DNA from: Planobispora longispora | GTDB taxonomy: Bacteria > Actinomycetota > Actinomycetes > Streptosporangiales > Streptosporangiaceae | Direction: 5' to 3' | NCBI RefSeq assembly: GCF_016863135.1 | Contig: NZ_BOOH01000008.1 | Span: 1-64,000 of the forward strand | Length of the DNA: 64,000 nucleotides | Program-made: the position numbers and the translations under genes | Shown: positions 8,887-21,104 of the stretch, one piece after another | How positions within the stretch are numbered: position 1 is the first letter of the stretch | Layout: every line of letters starts with the position of its first letter | The notes under the pieces: generated by a model | What the model was told of the DNA's origin: nothing | The model's database searches: none | What the model saw: the letters and a program-made list of their open reading frames with translations, nothing else

Positions 8887-10008
8887 ATGGCGGACAAACC
8901 CACCAAGGGCCTCGCCGATGTCGTAGCCGCGTCCACGGCGCTCAGCGACATCGACGGCAAGGCCGGACGCCTCTTCTACCGCGGCTACGACATCCATGAC
9001 CTGGCCGGCCGCACCACCTTCGAAGAGACCGCCCACCTGCTGCAGTGCGGCAAGCTCCCGAACCGGGAGCAGCTGGCCTCCTACGGGACGGAACTGGTCC
9101 GGGGGCGCACGCTCGGCGCTCTCGTCGAGGCCAACATCCCCGAGATCGCGGAGAAGCAGGCGCCCATGGAGGCGCTGCGCACCCTCGTCTCCCTCGCCGC
9201 TGCCGACGATCCGGACAAGGACTCCAACAGTCCGGACGCCAACCTGCGCAAGGCCGCCCGGCTGACCGCGCAGCAGCCCCTGCTCGTCGCCCGCTATCAC
9301 GCGGCCAGGACCGGGAGCGCGATTCCCGACCCGGACCCCGAACTCAGCATCGCGGCGAACTTCCTGCTCCAGATCACCGGCCGCGTCCCGGACCCGCGCG
9401 CGGTGGAGATCTTCGACGCCTGCCTGGTCCTGCACGCCGACCACACGATGAACGCCTCGACGTTCGCCGCCCGCGTCTGCGCCGCGACCCTGTCGGACAT
9501 GCACTCGGCCATCGTCGCCGCGATCGGCACCCTCAAGGGCCCGCTCCACGGCGGCGCCAACGAGCAGGTCATGCGCACCCTGGAGTCGCTCGACCCGGAC
9601 GGCGTGGCCCAGTCCGTGCGCGACCGGCTCGCCGCCGGAGAGAAGATCATGGGCTTCGGGCACCGGGTCTACAAGACCGAGGACCCGCGTGCCACGCACC
9701 TGCGCCGGATGTCGCAGGAACTGGCCGAGGCCTCCGGCGACGACACCTACTACCGGATGTCCAAGGAGATGGAGGAGGTCGTCTACGAGACGAAGGGCCT
9801 CTACCCCAACGTGGACTTCTACGCCGCGACGGTCTACCACTACCTCGGCGTCCCGACCGACCTGTTCACCCCGGTCTTCTCGGTCAGCCGCATGTCAGGA
9901 TGGACCGCGCACGTCATCGAGCAGCACGCCGACAACCGGCTGATCCGCCCGGACAGCGAGTACATCGGCGAGCGCGACCAGAAGTGGAAGCCGATCGACG
10001 AGCGGTGA
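8887..10008 (+). CDS. citA: Citrate synthase (type II fold, CitA/PrpC-like)
   Basis: Condenses oxaloacetate with acetyl-CoA. 373 residues, the short bacterial form lacking the N-terminal domain of the hexameric E. coli GltA. Catalytic regions are GPLHGGANEQV and GFGHRVYK with their histidines, and NVDFYAATVYHYLG with the aspartate. 2-Methylcitrate synthases look similar, so the substrate is not certain from sequence. Closeness to icd and mdh favours the TCA role, and no prp genes are visible. GGAGGAAA precedes the ATG. Its stop overlaps the next start by one base. Confidence 0.88.
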   Translation: MADKPTKGLADVVAASTALSDIDGKAGRLFYRGYDIHDLAGRTTFEETAHLLQCGKLPNREQLASYGTELVRGRTLGALVEANIPEIAEKQAPMEALRTLVSLAAADDPDKDSNSPDANLRKAARLTAQQPLLVARYHAARTGSAIPDPDPELSIAANFLLQITGRVPDPRAVEIFDACLVLHADHTMNASTFAARVCAATLSDMHSAIVAAIGTLKGPLHGGANEQVMRTLESLDPDGVAQSVRDRLAAGEKIMGFGHRVYKTEDPRATHLRRMSQELAEASGDDTYYRMSKEMEEVVYETKGLYPNVDFYAATVYHYLGVPTDLFTPVFSVSRMSGWTAHVIEQHADNRLIRPDSEYIGERDQKWKPIDER

Positions 10009-10289
10009 TGAACAGAACCGACAATCGATGGGGACCGTACCCGCTGGTGCTGGCGGGTGCGGTCCTCGCCGTGGCATACGCCGCCCTGGCGCCGGAGCCG
10101 AATCTCTACTGGGGCGGCTTCGGGCTGGGCGCCCTCATCGCGCTGGGCGCGCTCATCCGGCTGATCGGGGGTGGCGGGCGGCTGGCCGTACGGAAGAAGG
10201 CGACCGACGTCGTCACGCTCGGGCTCTTCGGCGTCGCGCTCATGGCGGCCTCCGTCCTCCTGATCCTCAAGGACGAAATCCCTCTGTAA
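10008..10289 (+). CDS. DUF3017-like small membrane protein
   Basis: 93 residues with three hydrophobic segments (about 12-28, 34-53 and 68-86), separated by a basic RLAVRKKATD loop. The start overlaps the citrate synthase stop in TGATG, so translation is probably coupled. Size, topology and position near folD and TCA genes match DUF3017 proteins of Streptomyces as I remember them. No function is established. Confidence 0.72.
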   Translation: MNRTDNRWGPYPLVLAGAVLAVAYAALAPEPNLYWGGFGLGALIALGALIRLIGGGGRLAVRKKATDVVTLGLFGVALMAASVLLILKDEIPL

Positions 10290-10317
10290 AAAGCCATGCC
10301 CACATAAGTCGGATGAC

Positions 10318-10345
10318 CGGGTGGCCCGCAGGGTGCGGGCGCCCG
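10318..10345 (+). terminator. Imperfect hairpin before icd
   Basis: CGGGTGGCCCGCA can pair with TGCGGGCGCCCG through a small bulge and a GGG loop. It lies 28 bases after the preceding stop and 75 bases before icd. It could end the citA transcript; the icd promoter would then lie in the A/T-richer patch 10373-10403. Confidence 0.45.
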
Positions 10346-10420
10346 TCCGATAGCCTCACGGCCAGTGAGCCTCAAAAGGACTAACTGGCTGGTTGTTCGT
10401 TAAGAAGGGGAACCACACGC

Positions 10421-11635
10421 ATGCCCAAGATCAAGGTAGAGGGCTCCGTCGTCGAGCTTGACGGCGACGAGATGACCCGGATCATCTGGCAGTTCATCAA
10501 GGACCAGCTGATCCTTCCCTACCTCGACGTCGACCTGAAGTACTACGACCTGGGGATGGAGCACCGCGACGCCACCGACGACCAGGTGACGATCGACGCG
10601 GCGAACGCCATCAAGCAGTACGGCGTCGGCGTCAAGTGCGCCACCATCACCCCGGACGAGGCGCGCGTCGAGGAGTTCGGCCTCAAGAAGATGTGGAAGT
10701 CCCCGAACGGGACCATCCGTAACATCCTCGGCGGCGTCATCTTCCGCGAGCCGATCATCATGTCCAACGTGCCGCGGCTCGTGCCCGGCTGGACCAAGCC
10801 GATCGTCGTCGGCCGTCACGCCTTCGGCGACCAGTACCGCGCCACCGACCTCAAGGTTCCGGGCGAGGGCACGCTGACCCTCACCTTCACCCCGAAGGAC
10901 GGCTCGGAGCCGATCGAGCTCGACGTCTACGACTTCCCGGGCGGCGGCGTCGCCATGGCGATGTACAACCTGGACGAGTCCATCCGCGACTTCGCCCGCG
11001 CCTCCATGCGGTACGGCCTGGCCCGCAACTACCCGGTCTACCTCTCCACGAAGAACACGATCCTGAAGGCCTACGACGGCCGGTTCAAGGACATCTTCGC
11101 CGAGGTGTACGAGACCGAGTTCAAGAAGGACTTCGAGGCCGCCGGCCTGACCTACGAGCACCGCCTGATCGACGACATGGTCGCCGCGGCGCTCAAGTGG
11201 GAGGGCGGCTACGTCTGGGCCTGCAAGAACTACGACGGCGACGTCCAGTCCGACACCGTGGCCCAGGGCTTCGGCTCGCTCGGCCTGATGACCTCGGTCC
11301 TGATGACCCCCGACGGCCGCACCGTCGAGGCCGAGGCCGCCCACGGCACCGTGACCCGTCACTACCGCCAGCACCAGCAGGGCAAGCCGACCTCCACCAA
11401 CCCGATCGCCTCGATCTTCGCGTGGACCCGGGGCCTCGCGCACCGCGGCAAGCTCGACAACACCCCCGCGGTGATCGAGTTCGCCGAGAAGCTGGAGCAG
11501 GTCTGCATCGAGACCGTCGAGGGCGGCCAGATGACCAAGGACCTCGCCCTCCTCGTCGGCGGCGACGCCGAGTGGCTGACCACCCAGGACTTCCTGGCGG
11601 CCCTGGACGAGAACCTCAAGAAGAAGATGGCCTGA
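10421..11635 (+). CDS. icd: NADP-dependent isocitrate dehydrogenase, homodimeric type
   Basis: Oxidative decarboxylation of isocitrate to 2-oxoglutarate in the cytoplasm. 404 residues with [20 protein letters not shown] at the N-terminus, [13 protein letters not shown] (substrate serine region), [20 protein letters not shown] (metal site) and [12 protein letters not shown] near the cofactor. These belong to the eukaryote-like homodimeric class, not the 740-residue monomeric enzyme found in many actinomycetes. AAGGGGAA sets the ATG. A tight hairpin follows. Confidence 0.95.
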   Translation: MPKIKVEGSVVELDGDEMTRIIWQFIKDQLILPYLDVDLKYYDLGMEHRDATDDQVTIDAANAIKQYGVGVKCATITPDEARVEEFGLKKMWKSPNGTIRNILGGVIFREPIIMSNVPRLVPGWTKPIVVGRHAFGDQYRATDLKVPGEGTLTLTFTPKDGSEPIELDVYDFPGGGVAMAMYNLDESIRDFARASMRYGLARNYPVYLSTKNTILKAYDGRFKDIFAEVYETEFKKDFEAAGLTYEHRLIDDMVAAALKWEGGYVWACKNYDGDVQSDTVAQGFGSLGLMTSVLMTPDGRTVEAEAAHGTVTRHYRQHQQGKPTSTNPIASIFAWTRGLAHRGKLDNTPAVIEFAEKLEQVCIETVEGGQMTKDLALLVGGDAEWLTTQDFLAALDENLKKKMA

Positions 11636-11654
11636 CCAGGTCAGGACAGCACGC

Positions 11655-11678
11655 GGGGCCGCCCCTCGGGGCGGCCCT
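11655..11678 (+). terminator. Terminator after icd
   Basis: A 10-bp GC stem, GGGCCGCCCC with GGGGCGGCCC, closes over a CCTCGG-type tetraloop, 20 bases after the icd stop. CTCTGCTTT follows. It also faces the stop of the convergent gene at 11711. Confidence 0.7.
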
Positions 11679-11710
11679 CTGCTTTCCCCGGCTCCGGATC
11701 GGCCCGGTCG

Positions 11711-12682
11711 TCACTCGCCGCTCACCTTCCCGATCACCGTCTTCCCGGAGTCCTCGACGGGACCGGAGTCCCGAGGTTCGGCGATCTCGCCCGTGGCAGG
11801 GTGGACCAGGTGGAGTCCGCCGTCATCGGGCTCTTCGGGCGAGAGCCTGGCCAGGAAGCGGCCGTCCCCGCTCCAGCCGAGGAACTCCGGGGCGTTGCCG
11901 TACGGGTCCAGCCGGAGCTTGATCTTCACCCGGCGCACGGTCCTCCCGGTGGCCGGGTTCACCGTCACCGCCTCGCCGCCCCCGGTGAGGACCAGCAGGC
12001 GGCGCCCGTCCGGGAAGAGGCGGGCGACCGACGCGGAGTCGAAGGGCACCCTCGTGCGTACGGCGCCGCGCAGGTCCACCGTGACCAGGTCGGTCTTGTC
12101 GTCCTCGGGTACGGTGACCGCCGCGAAGCCCTCCGGGCCGACGCCGAGCACCCGGGCGAGGCCCGGCACCTCCACGCTCCGCCCGTCGCCGGTGCCGACG
12201 AGGCGGGTCGTGCCCGGCCCCGTCCCGGTGGTGAGGGCGACGTACCGGCCGTCGTAGGAGAGCACCGGCACCGGGAGATCCGCGTCGGGCAGCGGGCCGG
12301 TGAGGTCGCGGCGGGCTCCGGTGCGCAGATCGTGGTGGACCATCCGCCGGGTCCGGGTGTGCAGGTAGACGGCGTGGAAGCCGTCGCCGCTCAGTGCGAG
12401 CGGCGCGGGGCGTGGGAGCGGTCCCCACCGTCCGGCGAACGCGGCGGCCTGCGGAAACCAGAGACGGCGCCTCGGCTCGTCGGGCCCCTGGTCCTCCGGG
12501 AACAGGCTCCACGTCACGCAGTCCCGGACGGTCAGGCGGGTGCCGCACTTCGACAGCGCCGCGGAGGCGATCGGCAGGGACGAGGTGTTCTCCTCGTCAC
12601 GTGCGGACCAGGTGACAGGCTTCTCGGGCGGCCGCGGGACGGTGGCGGACCAGGTGAGGGCGGCGCCCAGCGCGACGGTCAC
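11711..12682 (-). CDS. Exported propeller-like protein, possibly the 3' part of a frameshifted gene
   Basis: 323 residues from GTG 12682. After a hydrophobic N-terminus the chain is a chain of short strands with repeated SGDGFHAVYL, LSYDGRYVALTT, LFPDGRRLLVLT and WSGDGRFLARL elements, typical of a WD40/TolB-like beta-propeller. Immediately upstream in the same frame, before any start codon, the sequence reads GRRRAVTAAVTAVSVTVALG, an almost ideal positively flanked membrane anchor. The first in-frame stop is at 12758-12760, so that anchor is lost if GTG 12682 is used. The upstream gene covers the same DNA in another frame. A base change could join the two. Function unknown; the layout parallels the protein at 14045. 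Confidence 0.6.
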   Translation of the reverse strand: MTVALGAALTWSATVPRPPEKPVTWSARDEENTSSLPIASAALSKCGTRLTVRDCVTWSLFPEDQGPDEPRRRLWFPQAAAFAGRWGPLPRPAPLALSGDGFHAVYLHTRTRRMVHHDLRTGARRDLTGPLPDADLPVPVLSYDGRYVALTTGTGPGTTRLVGTGDGRSVEVPGLARVLGVGPEGFAAVTVPEDDKTDLVTVDLRGAVRTRVPFDSASVARLFPDGRRLLVLTGGGEAVTVNPATGRTVRRVKIKLRLDPYGNAPEFLGWSGDGRFLARLSPEEPDDGGLHLVHPATGEIAEPRDSGPVEDSGKTVIGKVSGE

Positions 12683-13349
12683 CGAGACGGCCGTGACGGC
12701 GGCGGTGACCGCCCGCCGGCGCCCCGGTGGCGGCCACCTCCGCCGCGACCCGGCCGCTCAGCAGCACGTGCGTGGATCGGGACCGTGCGGCGGCTTCCAG
12801 CGCGGCCTGGTCGGCCGGTTCGAGGGGCAGCGGCCGCGTCCGCAGCCCCCGGGTCAGGAGCATCACGGCCGGTACGGCGGCCGCCGTGATCAGGGCCCAC
12901 AGCAGGGTGGTCATGCCCGCGTCGAGCAGCAGGAACCGGGCCACCCCGGAGACGGCCAGCGCTCCCGCGACCACCGCGCTCACGCCCCACAGCCAGGTCG
13001 CCACCGGCGGGACCAGCCGCACGCCGAGATTTTTCCGCCCGGCCGGCCGGGCCCGTGCCAGCCGTACCTCCGCCACCAGCACGCCGGCGAACCAGCCGAG
13101 GACTGGGAAGGGCGGAGCGATCCTGAGCGGTTCGGACGCGAGTACGGCGAGTGCCCCGAAGACCAGGCCGAGGGCCCGCCAGCGGCGGGTGACCCGCAGG
13201 TAGGTCAGGATGAGGTCGCTGTCGGCAGGGGCCGGTGCGAGGCCCTGGCGGCGGACGAACCGCTTGATCTGCCCCGGCTCGACCTGGTCGGTGACGGCAG
13301 GGACGAGGATCAGGGCGATCGGGGCGAGCACGAGAGCGATGGACAGCAC
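12597..13349 (-). CDS. Multi-pass membrane protein, C-terminus in doubt
   Basis: 250 residues. It begins MLSIALVLAPIALILVPAVT and has about five membrane spans up to residue 165, with a basic loop RARPAGRKNL. A soluble stretch follows (EPADQAALEAAARSRSTHVL). The last 45 residues are arginine- and histidine-rich and look like out-of-frame translation. They overlap the start of the propeller gene, which in the neighbouring frame encodes a clean membrane anchor. The true protein either ends differently or continues into the propeller by a frame change between about 12684 and 12757. Family not recognised. Confidence 0.55.
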   Translation of the reverse strand: MLSIALVLAPIALILVPAVTDQVEPGQIKRFVRRQGLAPAPADSDLILTYLRVTRRWRALGLVFGALAVLASEPLRIAPPFPVLGWFAGVLVAEVRLARARPAGRKNLGVRLVPPVATWLWGVSAVVAGALAVSGVARFLLLDAGMTTLLWALITAAAVPAVMLLTRGLRTRPLPLEPADQAALEAAARSRSTHVLLSGRVAAEVAATGAPAGGHRRRHGRLGDRRAGRRPHLVRHRPAAAREACHLVRT

Positions 13350-13414
13350 GGTCCCCCTTCCGTCCGAACCGGGAATCTAGCATGATCAAATATCAGTGCA
13401 TAAGGGGGGATATT

Positions 13415-13990
13415 GTGACTTCTGGCCAGATTCCGGGAATTCGGGACTCCGGGGTGGGGACACTCACCCGGCGGGACCGGCGCCGGTTCACAGTGGCGGG
13501 CTGCGCGGGCCTGGTCCTCGTCGCCGCGGGCCTGCTCTTCTGGCAGGCGGGCGCACTCGCACCCAGGTTCTCGGCCTTCTCCGGGGGCTTCGGCGAGGAA
13601 CTCCTGGACGACAGTCCGGAACGGCCCGGAACCCTCCTCGTCCACGAGGAGAGGACCGTCGTCAACGACGGGTTCCTGCCGATCACGGTCGCGGAGCTGA
13701 CGGCGAGCGGCCGGGGGCTGGCGCCGTACTCCGTCACCGCCCAGGACGGACGGGACTTCCCCAGGGTCCTCGAGGCGGGGGAGAGGCTGCCAGTGGTGGT
13801 CGACTACGCCGTCACCGACTGCGAGACGGCGACGGAGGTGATCGACCTCCGGGCCCGGGTGGAGCGGTGGTGGGGGACGGCCGAGGCGGGCGTTCCCCTC
13901 GTCGAAGCCCTTCCGGGGATAACCGGGCCGGTCACCTCCGCCTGTGGATATGCGGAGTTCATGGCGGAGCACCGGGGAGAGCCGGGGTAG
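13415..13990 (+). CDS. Single-span membrane-anchored protein, unknown
   Basis: 191 residues from GTG 13415, which has AAGGGGGGA just upstream; the frame is open to 13382 but that start lacks a ribosome site. A basic cytoplasmic stretch (TLTRRDRRRF) precedes one membrane span at about 27-47. The remaining 140 residues lie outside and are beta-rich, with HEERTVVNDGFLPITVAEL and two cysteines. It is divergent from the gene pair at 11.7-13.3 kb and convergent with the sigma-like protein at 14045. Nothing identifies a function. Confidence 0.65.
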   Translation: MTSGQIPGIRDSGVGTLTRRDRRRFTVAGCAGLVLVAAGLLFWQAGALAPRFSAFSGGFGEELLDDSPERPGTLLVHEERTVVNDGFLPITVAELTASGRGLAPYSVTAQDGRDFPRVLEAGERLPVVVDYAVTDCETATEVIDLRARVERWWGTAEAGVPLVEALPGITGPVTSACGYAEFMAEHRGEPG

Positions 13991-14044
13991 GGGTTTCCCG
14001 CGCCGTGACCCGGCGAGGCCGTCTCGACGGCGCCGGGCCGGGGG

Positions 14045-15580
14045 TCACGGCGCCGTGGTCGCGCCGATGACGACCCGCTTGTCGGCGGGGAGACCGGGCA
14101 GGCGGTGGGCCCGGCCGGTGACCGCGTCGATCCGGTAGAAGCCCAGGACGTCCTGGCTGGTACGGCCGGTCAGCATGACGACGACCTCGCGGGCGTTCAG
14201 CCAGTCGACGACCCCGCCGTCGACGGGTTCCCCCAGCGAGGGCAGCGGCAGGCGCTTGACGACCCGTCGCGAGGCGGCGTCCACGATGTGCAGGGCGTCG
14301 TTCTTGGAATCCCCCGGCACCGTGGCGGCGGCGTACTTGCCGCTGGGGGAGTCCGCCCAGAAGGGGTACTCCTCGCTGAGCCAGTCCGCGGCCTTCTCCA
14401 CGGGGGTGAGGTCCGCGGCGGACAGGGTGGTCGCCGAGCCGGTGGTGAAGTCGGTCCGCAGCCGCCCGGAGGTCAGGGCCACGGTGAAGTGGCGGCCGTC
14501 CGGGGAGACGCTGACGGACGGGCCGTGCCCGACCTCGGCCGGGGTGAGCACCGGGGACAGGTACCGCTTCGTCCCGGACGGCAGGTCGTGGGCGACGTAC
14601 CTGCGCTCCGCCGCGCTGAGGTAGGCGACGCGCCGGCCGTCGCGGCTGAGGGCGAGGTCGAACTGCCAGGAACTGCCGTCGCCGTCCCCCAGCTCCTGGA
14701 CCGCCTCTGGGATGCTCAGAGCGGTCTGGCAGGGGAGCGGCTCGCAGGTCGCCTTCGGCAGGTTGGCGTGCTCCTTCGCGGGGTCGTTGGAGATCAGCGT
14801 CAGAGTCCAGCCCGAGCAGAGGTCCCTGCCCGCCCACGGCGTCGCGGGACGCGCGCCCGCGCACTTCTCGGGGACCGCGTGATGGATCACATAGGACGTG
14901 CGCGGGGCCTGCCACGGCGTGGGAGCGGCGCCCGGGTCCGGGGAGGGGGCGGCGGTCTCCCGGCTCATGGCCGACGCCTGAGGGCCGTTCTCGCCCGAGG
15001 CGAGGGCGGGAAGCCAGGCCTGGCCCTGCGGGGTGAGGCCGATGATGAGGCCGACCATCAGGACGAGGACGAACGCCGTCAGCAGGGCCCTCCGCCTGCC
15101 CCGGCGGCGCAGGGTCGTCAGGGAGCGGGCCGAGAGGTCGGGGACGGACGCCTCGCCCGCCTGCATGGCGAACCGGTTGACCAGACGCTTGTGGTCGCCC
15201 TTGGTGAGGGTCTCGACCCCCTCGGCGAGCTCCGCCTCCACGGTCTCGGCGGACAGACCCAGGATGTCGGCCACTTCGGCCGGGGACCTGTCGTGGTGCA
15301 GGCAGGCCACGACGATGAGGCGGCGCCGGGGCGGGAGCTTCACCAGCGCGGTCGCCCCCGCGGCGCTGGGCCGGCGGAGGAAGGCGTGGTAGAGGGCGAT
15401 GTGGGCGTGCTCGCCCGGGCTCTCCCAGGCGGCGGGGGGCCAGGCCGCGCCGACGACGCGCAGGGCCTGCAGGGTCAGCCGGATGGCCTGCTCGTGGCTG
15501 CCGGTCAGGAGCAGGCCGGTGCCGACGAGCGAGCGCTGATCGCGCTGGACGAACTCGCGAAAACCGATATATCGCCTCAT
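14045..15580 (-). CDS. Membrane-anchored protein: SigE-like N-terminus, one span, propeller-like exterior
   Basis: 511 residues in three parts. Residues 1-135 resemble an ECF sigma factor of the SigE type: GFREFVQRDQRSLVGTGLLLTG matches region 2, and LPPRRRLIVVACLHHDRS with ILGLSAETVEAEL matches region 4. A single span follows basic residues (RRRGRRRALLTAFVLVLMVG, about 160-182). The exterior half has LALSRDGRRVAYL, VSVSPDGRHFTVAL and SPSGKYAAATV, suggesting a propeller, plus four cysteines. A sigma-like domain tethered to the membrane is unlikely to be a normal sigma factor; sensing or sequestration is possible. ATG 15580 fits. The gene lies back to back with the receptor kinase. Confidence 0.75.
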   Translation of the reverse strand: MRRYIGFREFVQRDQRSLVGTGLLLTGSHEQAIRLTLQALRVVGAAWPPAAWESPGEHAHIALYHAFLRRPSAAGATALVKLPPRRRLIVVACLHHDRSPAEVADILGLSAETVEAELAEGVETLTKGDHKRLVNRFAMQAGEASVPDLSARSLTTLRRRGRRRALLTAFVLVLMVGLIIGLTPQGQAWLPALASGENGPQASAMSRETAAPSPDPGAAPTPWQAPRTSYVIHHAVPEKCAGARPATPWAGRDLCSGWTLTLISNDPAKEHANLPKATCEPLPCQTALSIPEAVQELGDGDGSSWQFDLALSRDGRRVAYLSAAERRYVAHDLPSGTKRYLSPVLTPAEVGHGPSVSVSPDGRHFTVALTSGRLRTDFTTGSATTLSAADLTPVEKAADWLSEEYPFWADSPSGKYAAATVPGDSKNDALHIVDAASRRVVKRLPLPSLGEPVDGGVVDWLNAREVVVMLTGRTSQDVLGFYRIDAVTGRAHRLPGLPADKRVVIGATTAP

Positions 15581-15807
15581 AGGCCCTTGCTCCGCTTGGT
15601 CGGGGATCTCAACGGTAGCGAGCCAAGAGGCTATAGCGCCAAATCGTGGCGATTGTCGTTATTGATAGTTCGGTGTCCGGCGAGTCCGCGAGGGCGGGTG
15701 AGCGGTGAGAGGCGCGCCGGGACGCCAACAGGGTCACGTCGCGGTAACGCGTAGGGTCAAGACGTCGGCGGGCCGTAAAGTTTGGCTGGTCAGAGTTTGA
15801 CGAAACC

Positions 15808-17971
<2,164 letters not shown>

Positions 17972-17991
<20 letters not shown>

Positions 17992-18511
17992 ACCGCTCGA
18001 TCTCGTCGGCGGTGTCGCGGGCCCAGTCCCGCATCATCCGCATGTGGCGCAGCCCCAGGTCCAGGGCGTATCTGCCGAAACCTTCGGCGCGCCTCCCACG
18101 CTCCAGGGTCTTGGGCTCTCCGAGCGCCTCCAATTCGGCCAGCCTGGCGTCGTAGCCGCGGGCCTGCTCCCGCAGCAGCGCCACGGCCTCGTCCGGCTCC
18201 AGCGCGGGCACCAGGAAGGCGCGCAGCGACTCCTCGTGGCGGGCCAGCCGGGAGGGCTCCCCCGCCAGCAGCCATTCGCGCAGCAGCCGGGCTCCCTCCT
18301 CGGTGACGGCGTAGGTCTTGCGGCCCCGGGCTCCCTGCTCCCCGACCGTCACCAGGCCGTCGGCGGACATCTTGTTGAGCTCCGGATAGATCTGGCTGTG
18401 CCGGGCCTGCCAGGCGTGGTTGATCGAGCTCTCGAAGAGCTTCGTGAGGTCGTAACCGCTCGCCGGGCCCGAGATGGTCAGCAGGCCGAGCAGTGCCATG
18501 CGCAGGGACAT
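17972..18511 (-). CDS. PadR-family regulator
   Basis: 179 residues. The N-terminal winged helix (about 1-85) shows MALLGLLTISGPASGYDL, HAWQARHSQIYPELNKM and RGRKTYAVTEEG, all PadR hallmarks. The C-terminal helical part (VirR/PadR-C type) forms the dimer. It is divergent from an MFS exporter with 55 bp between the chosen starts, and a dyad lies between the exporter's -35 and -10 boxes, so it is probably that gene's repressor. The last 20 bases overlap the kinase gene on the other strand. Confidence 0.88.
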
Positions 18512-18531
18512 GCCCCCATCTTAGGTGCGGA

Positions 18532-18560
18532 TTGACATGTTGAAAACAACAGGTAAGTAT
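18532..18560 (+). promoter_or_regulatory. MFS promoter with PadR-type operator in the spacer
   Basis: TTGACA at 18532-18537 and AAGTAT at 18555-18560 are 17 bp apart. Between them TGTTG and CAACA (18538-18551) form a dyad with an AAAA centre, extending to 8-bp arms with one mismatch. The predicted transcript begins at or next to GTG 18567, so the message would be leaderless. The operator position predicts repression by blocking RNA polymerase. Confidence 0.65.
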
Positions 18561-18566
18561 CGACAC

Positions 18567-20024
18567 GTGGCTATCGACGTTTCGAATCCCCCCTCGGAGA
18601 ACCGCACCGGCAACGGGCTGCTCCTGCTCGCCGTGCTCGGCGGGATGTTCCTGGCGATGCTCGACCAGACGATCGTCGGCACCGCCCTGCCGCAGATCGT
18701 CCGGGAGCTCGGTGGCGCGGACCTCTACACGTGGGTCGTCACCGCCTATCTGCTCACCTCGACGATCACCGTCCCGCTGTACGGCAGGCTGTCCGACATC
18801 TACGGCCGCAAGCCGCTGCTACTCGTCGGCGTCGCGCTGTTCCTGCTCGGCTCGGTGCTGTGCGGCGTGGCCCAGGACATGGGCCAGCTCATCGCCTTCC
18901 GCGCGGTGCAGGGACTCGGCGCGGGCGCCCTCCTGCCGCTCTCGCTGGCCCTGGTGATGGACCTGTTCCCGCCCGACAGGAGCGGACGGGTGCAGGGCGC
19001 CCTCGGCGGCGTGATGGCGCTGAGCTACATCGCCGGGCCGTTCCTCGGCGGGGTGTTCACCGACACCGCGAGCTGGCGCTGGGCCTTCCTGGTCAACGTA
19101 CCGATCGGCCTGGCCGTCGTCGCGGTCGTCGTGGCGCGGCTGCCGTACTCCCCCGGACAGGGCCGCGGCACCCGTCCCGACTACGCGGGCATCGCCGTGT
19201 TCACCGCGGCGATCGGCGCCCTGCTCGTCGGCCTCACCGAGAAGGGCCTGGACGACCGGTCGTGGACCAGCGGCCCGGTGCTGTGGCCGATCGCGGCGGC
19301 GGTCGTCCTGCTGGCGGTGTTCATCCAGGTCGAACGGCGCGCCTCAGCGCCGATCATCCCGCTGGAGCTGTTCCGCAACCGGACCTACGCCCTGGCGAAC
19401 GCGGCCTCGTTCCTGACCGCGGCCTGCCTCTACGCCGGCGTGGTCTTCCTGCCGCGCTACTTCCAGGAGTCCCTGGGACTCAGCGCGACGGACTCCGGCC
19501 TGCGGATCTACCCGCTCATGCTCGGCATGGTCGCCGGAAGCATGGTCACCGGCGCGCTCATCTCGAAGACCCGGCGATACAAGCCGTGGCTGGTGGCCGG
19601 GCCGTTCCTGATCGCCGTCGGCGCGCTGCTGTGCTCCGGGCTCACGGCCGGCACCTCCGGCGCGGCCCTCGCCGGCTGGATGGCGCTGCTCGGCCTGGGC
19701 ATGGGGCCCATGCTGTCCGGGCTCACCGTGGCGGTCCAGTTCTCGGTCCCGCCCCGGTTCATCGGCACCGCCAGTGCGAACCTCACCTTCTTCCGGCAGA
19801 TCGGCGGTTCGGTCGCCCTGGCCCTGGCCGGTTCCCTCTACGCTTCCGTCATCCGGGATCAGGCCCCGCTCCACGGCGCGCAGGCCGCGCACGCCGCGGC
19901 GACGGCCACGGTCGTCCCCTGGCTCGCCGTCACCGGGGCCCTGCTCGCCCTCCTGGCGCTCCTCGCGCTGCCCGGAGGGCGGATCGGGGCACTCGCCGGG
20001 AGACCGCCGCAGGCCGAGGGGTAA
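18567..20024 (+). CDS. MFS drug exporter, DHA2 family (14 spans)
   Basis: 485 residues from GTG 18567. The frame is open to 18525, but those codons lie on the promoter, so 18567 fits a leaderless start. Motif C/D1 features are LDQTIVGTALPQIVREL, the A-motif GRLSDIYGRKPLLL, and GPFLGGVFTDTASWRWAFLVNVPIG. About 14 spans cover the chain, as in EmrB/QacA proton-coupled exporters. The divergent PadR gene likely controls it. Substrate unknown; multidrug or an endogenous metabolite are possible. Confidence 0.88.
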   Translation: MAIDVSNPPSENRTGNGLLLLAVLGGMFLAMLDQTIVGTALPQIVRELGGADLYTWVVTAYLLTSTITVPLYGRLSDIYGRKPLLLVGVALFLLGSVLCGVAQDMGQLIAFRAVQGLGAGALLPLSLALVMDLFPPDRSGRVQGALGGVMALSYIAGPFLGGVFTDTASWRWAFLVNVPIGLAVVAVVVARLPYSPGQGRGTRPDYAGIAVFTAAIGALLVGLTEKGLDDRSWTSGPVLWPIAAAVVLLAVFIQVERRASAPIIPLELFRNRTYALANAASFLTAACLYAGVVFLPRYFQESLGLSATDSGLRIYPLMLGMVAGSMVTGALISKTRRYKPWLVAGPFLIAVGALLCSGLTAGTSGAALAGWMALLGLGMGPMLSGLTVAVQFSVPPRFIGTASANLTFFRQIGGSVALALAGSLYASVIRDQAPLHGAQAAHAAATATVVPWLAVTGALLALLALLALPGGRIGALAGRPPQAEG

Positions 20025-21044
<1,020 letters not shown>

Positions 21045-21063
21045 CCCGGCGGTCCCCGTAGGG

Positions 21064-21104
21064 GCCCCCGGCCCGCCGGAATTCCGGCGGGCCGGGGGCT
21101 TTTT
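21064..21104 (+). terminator. Intrinsic terminator after mdh
   Basis: A perfect 36-base palindrome, GCCCCCGGCCCGCCGGAA and its complement, is followed by TTTTT at 21100-21104. It starts 19 bases after the mdh stop. It is the clearest Rho-independent terminator in the window. Confidence 0.92.
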
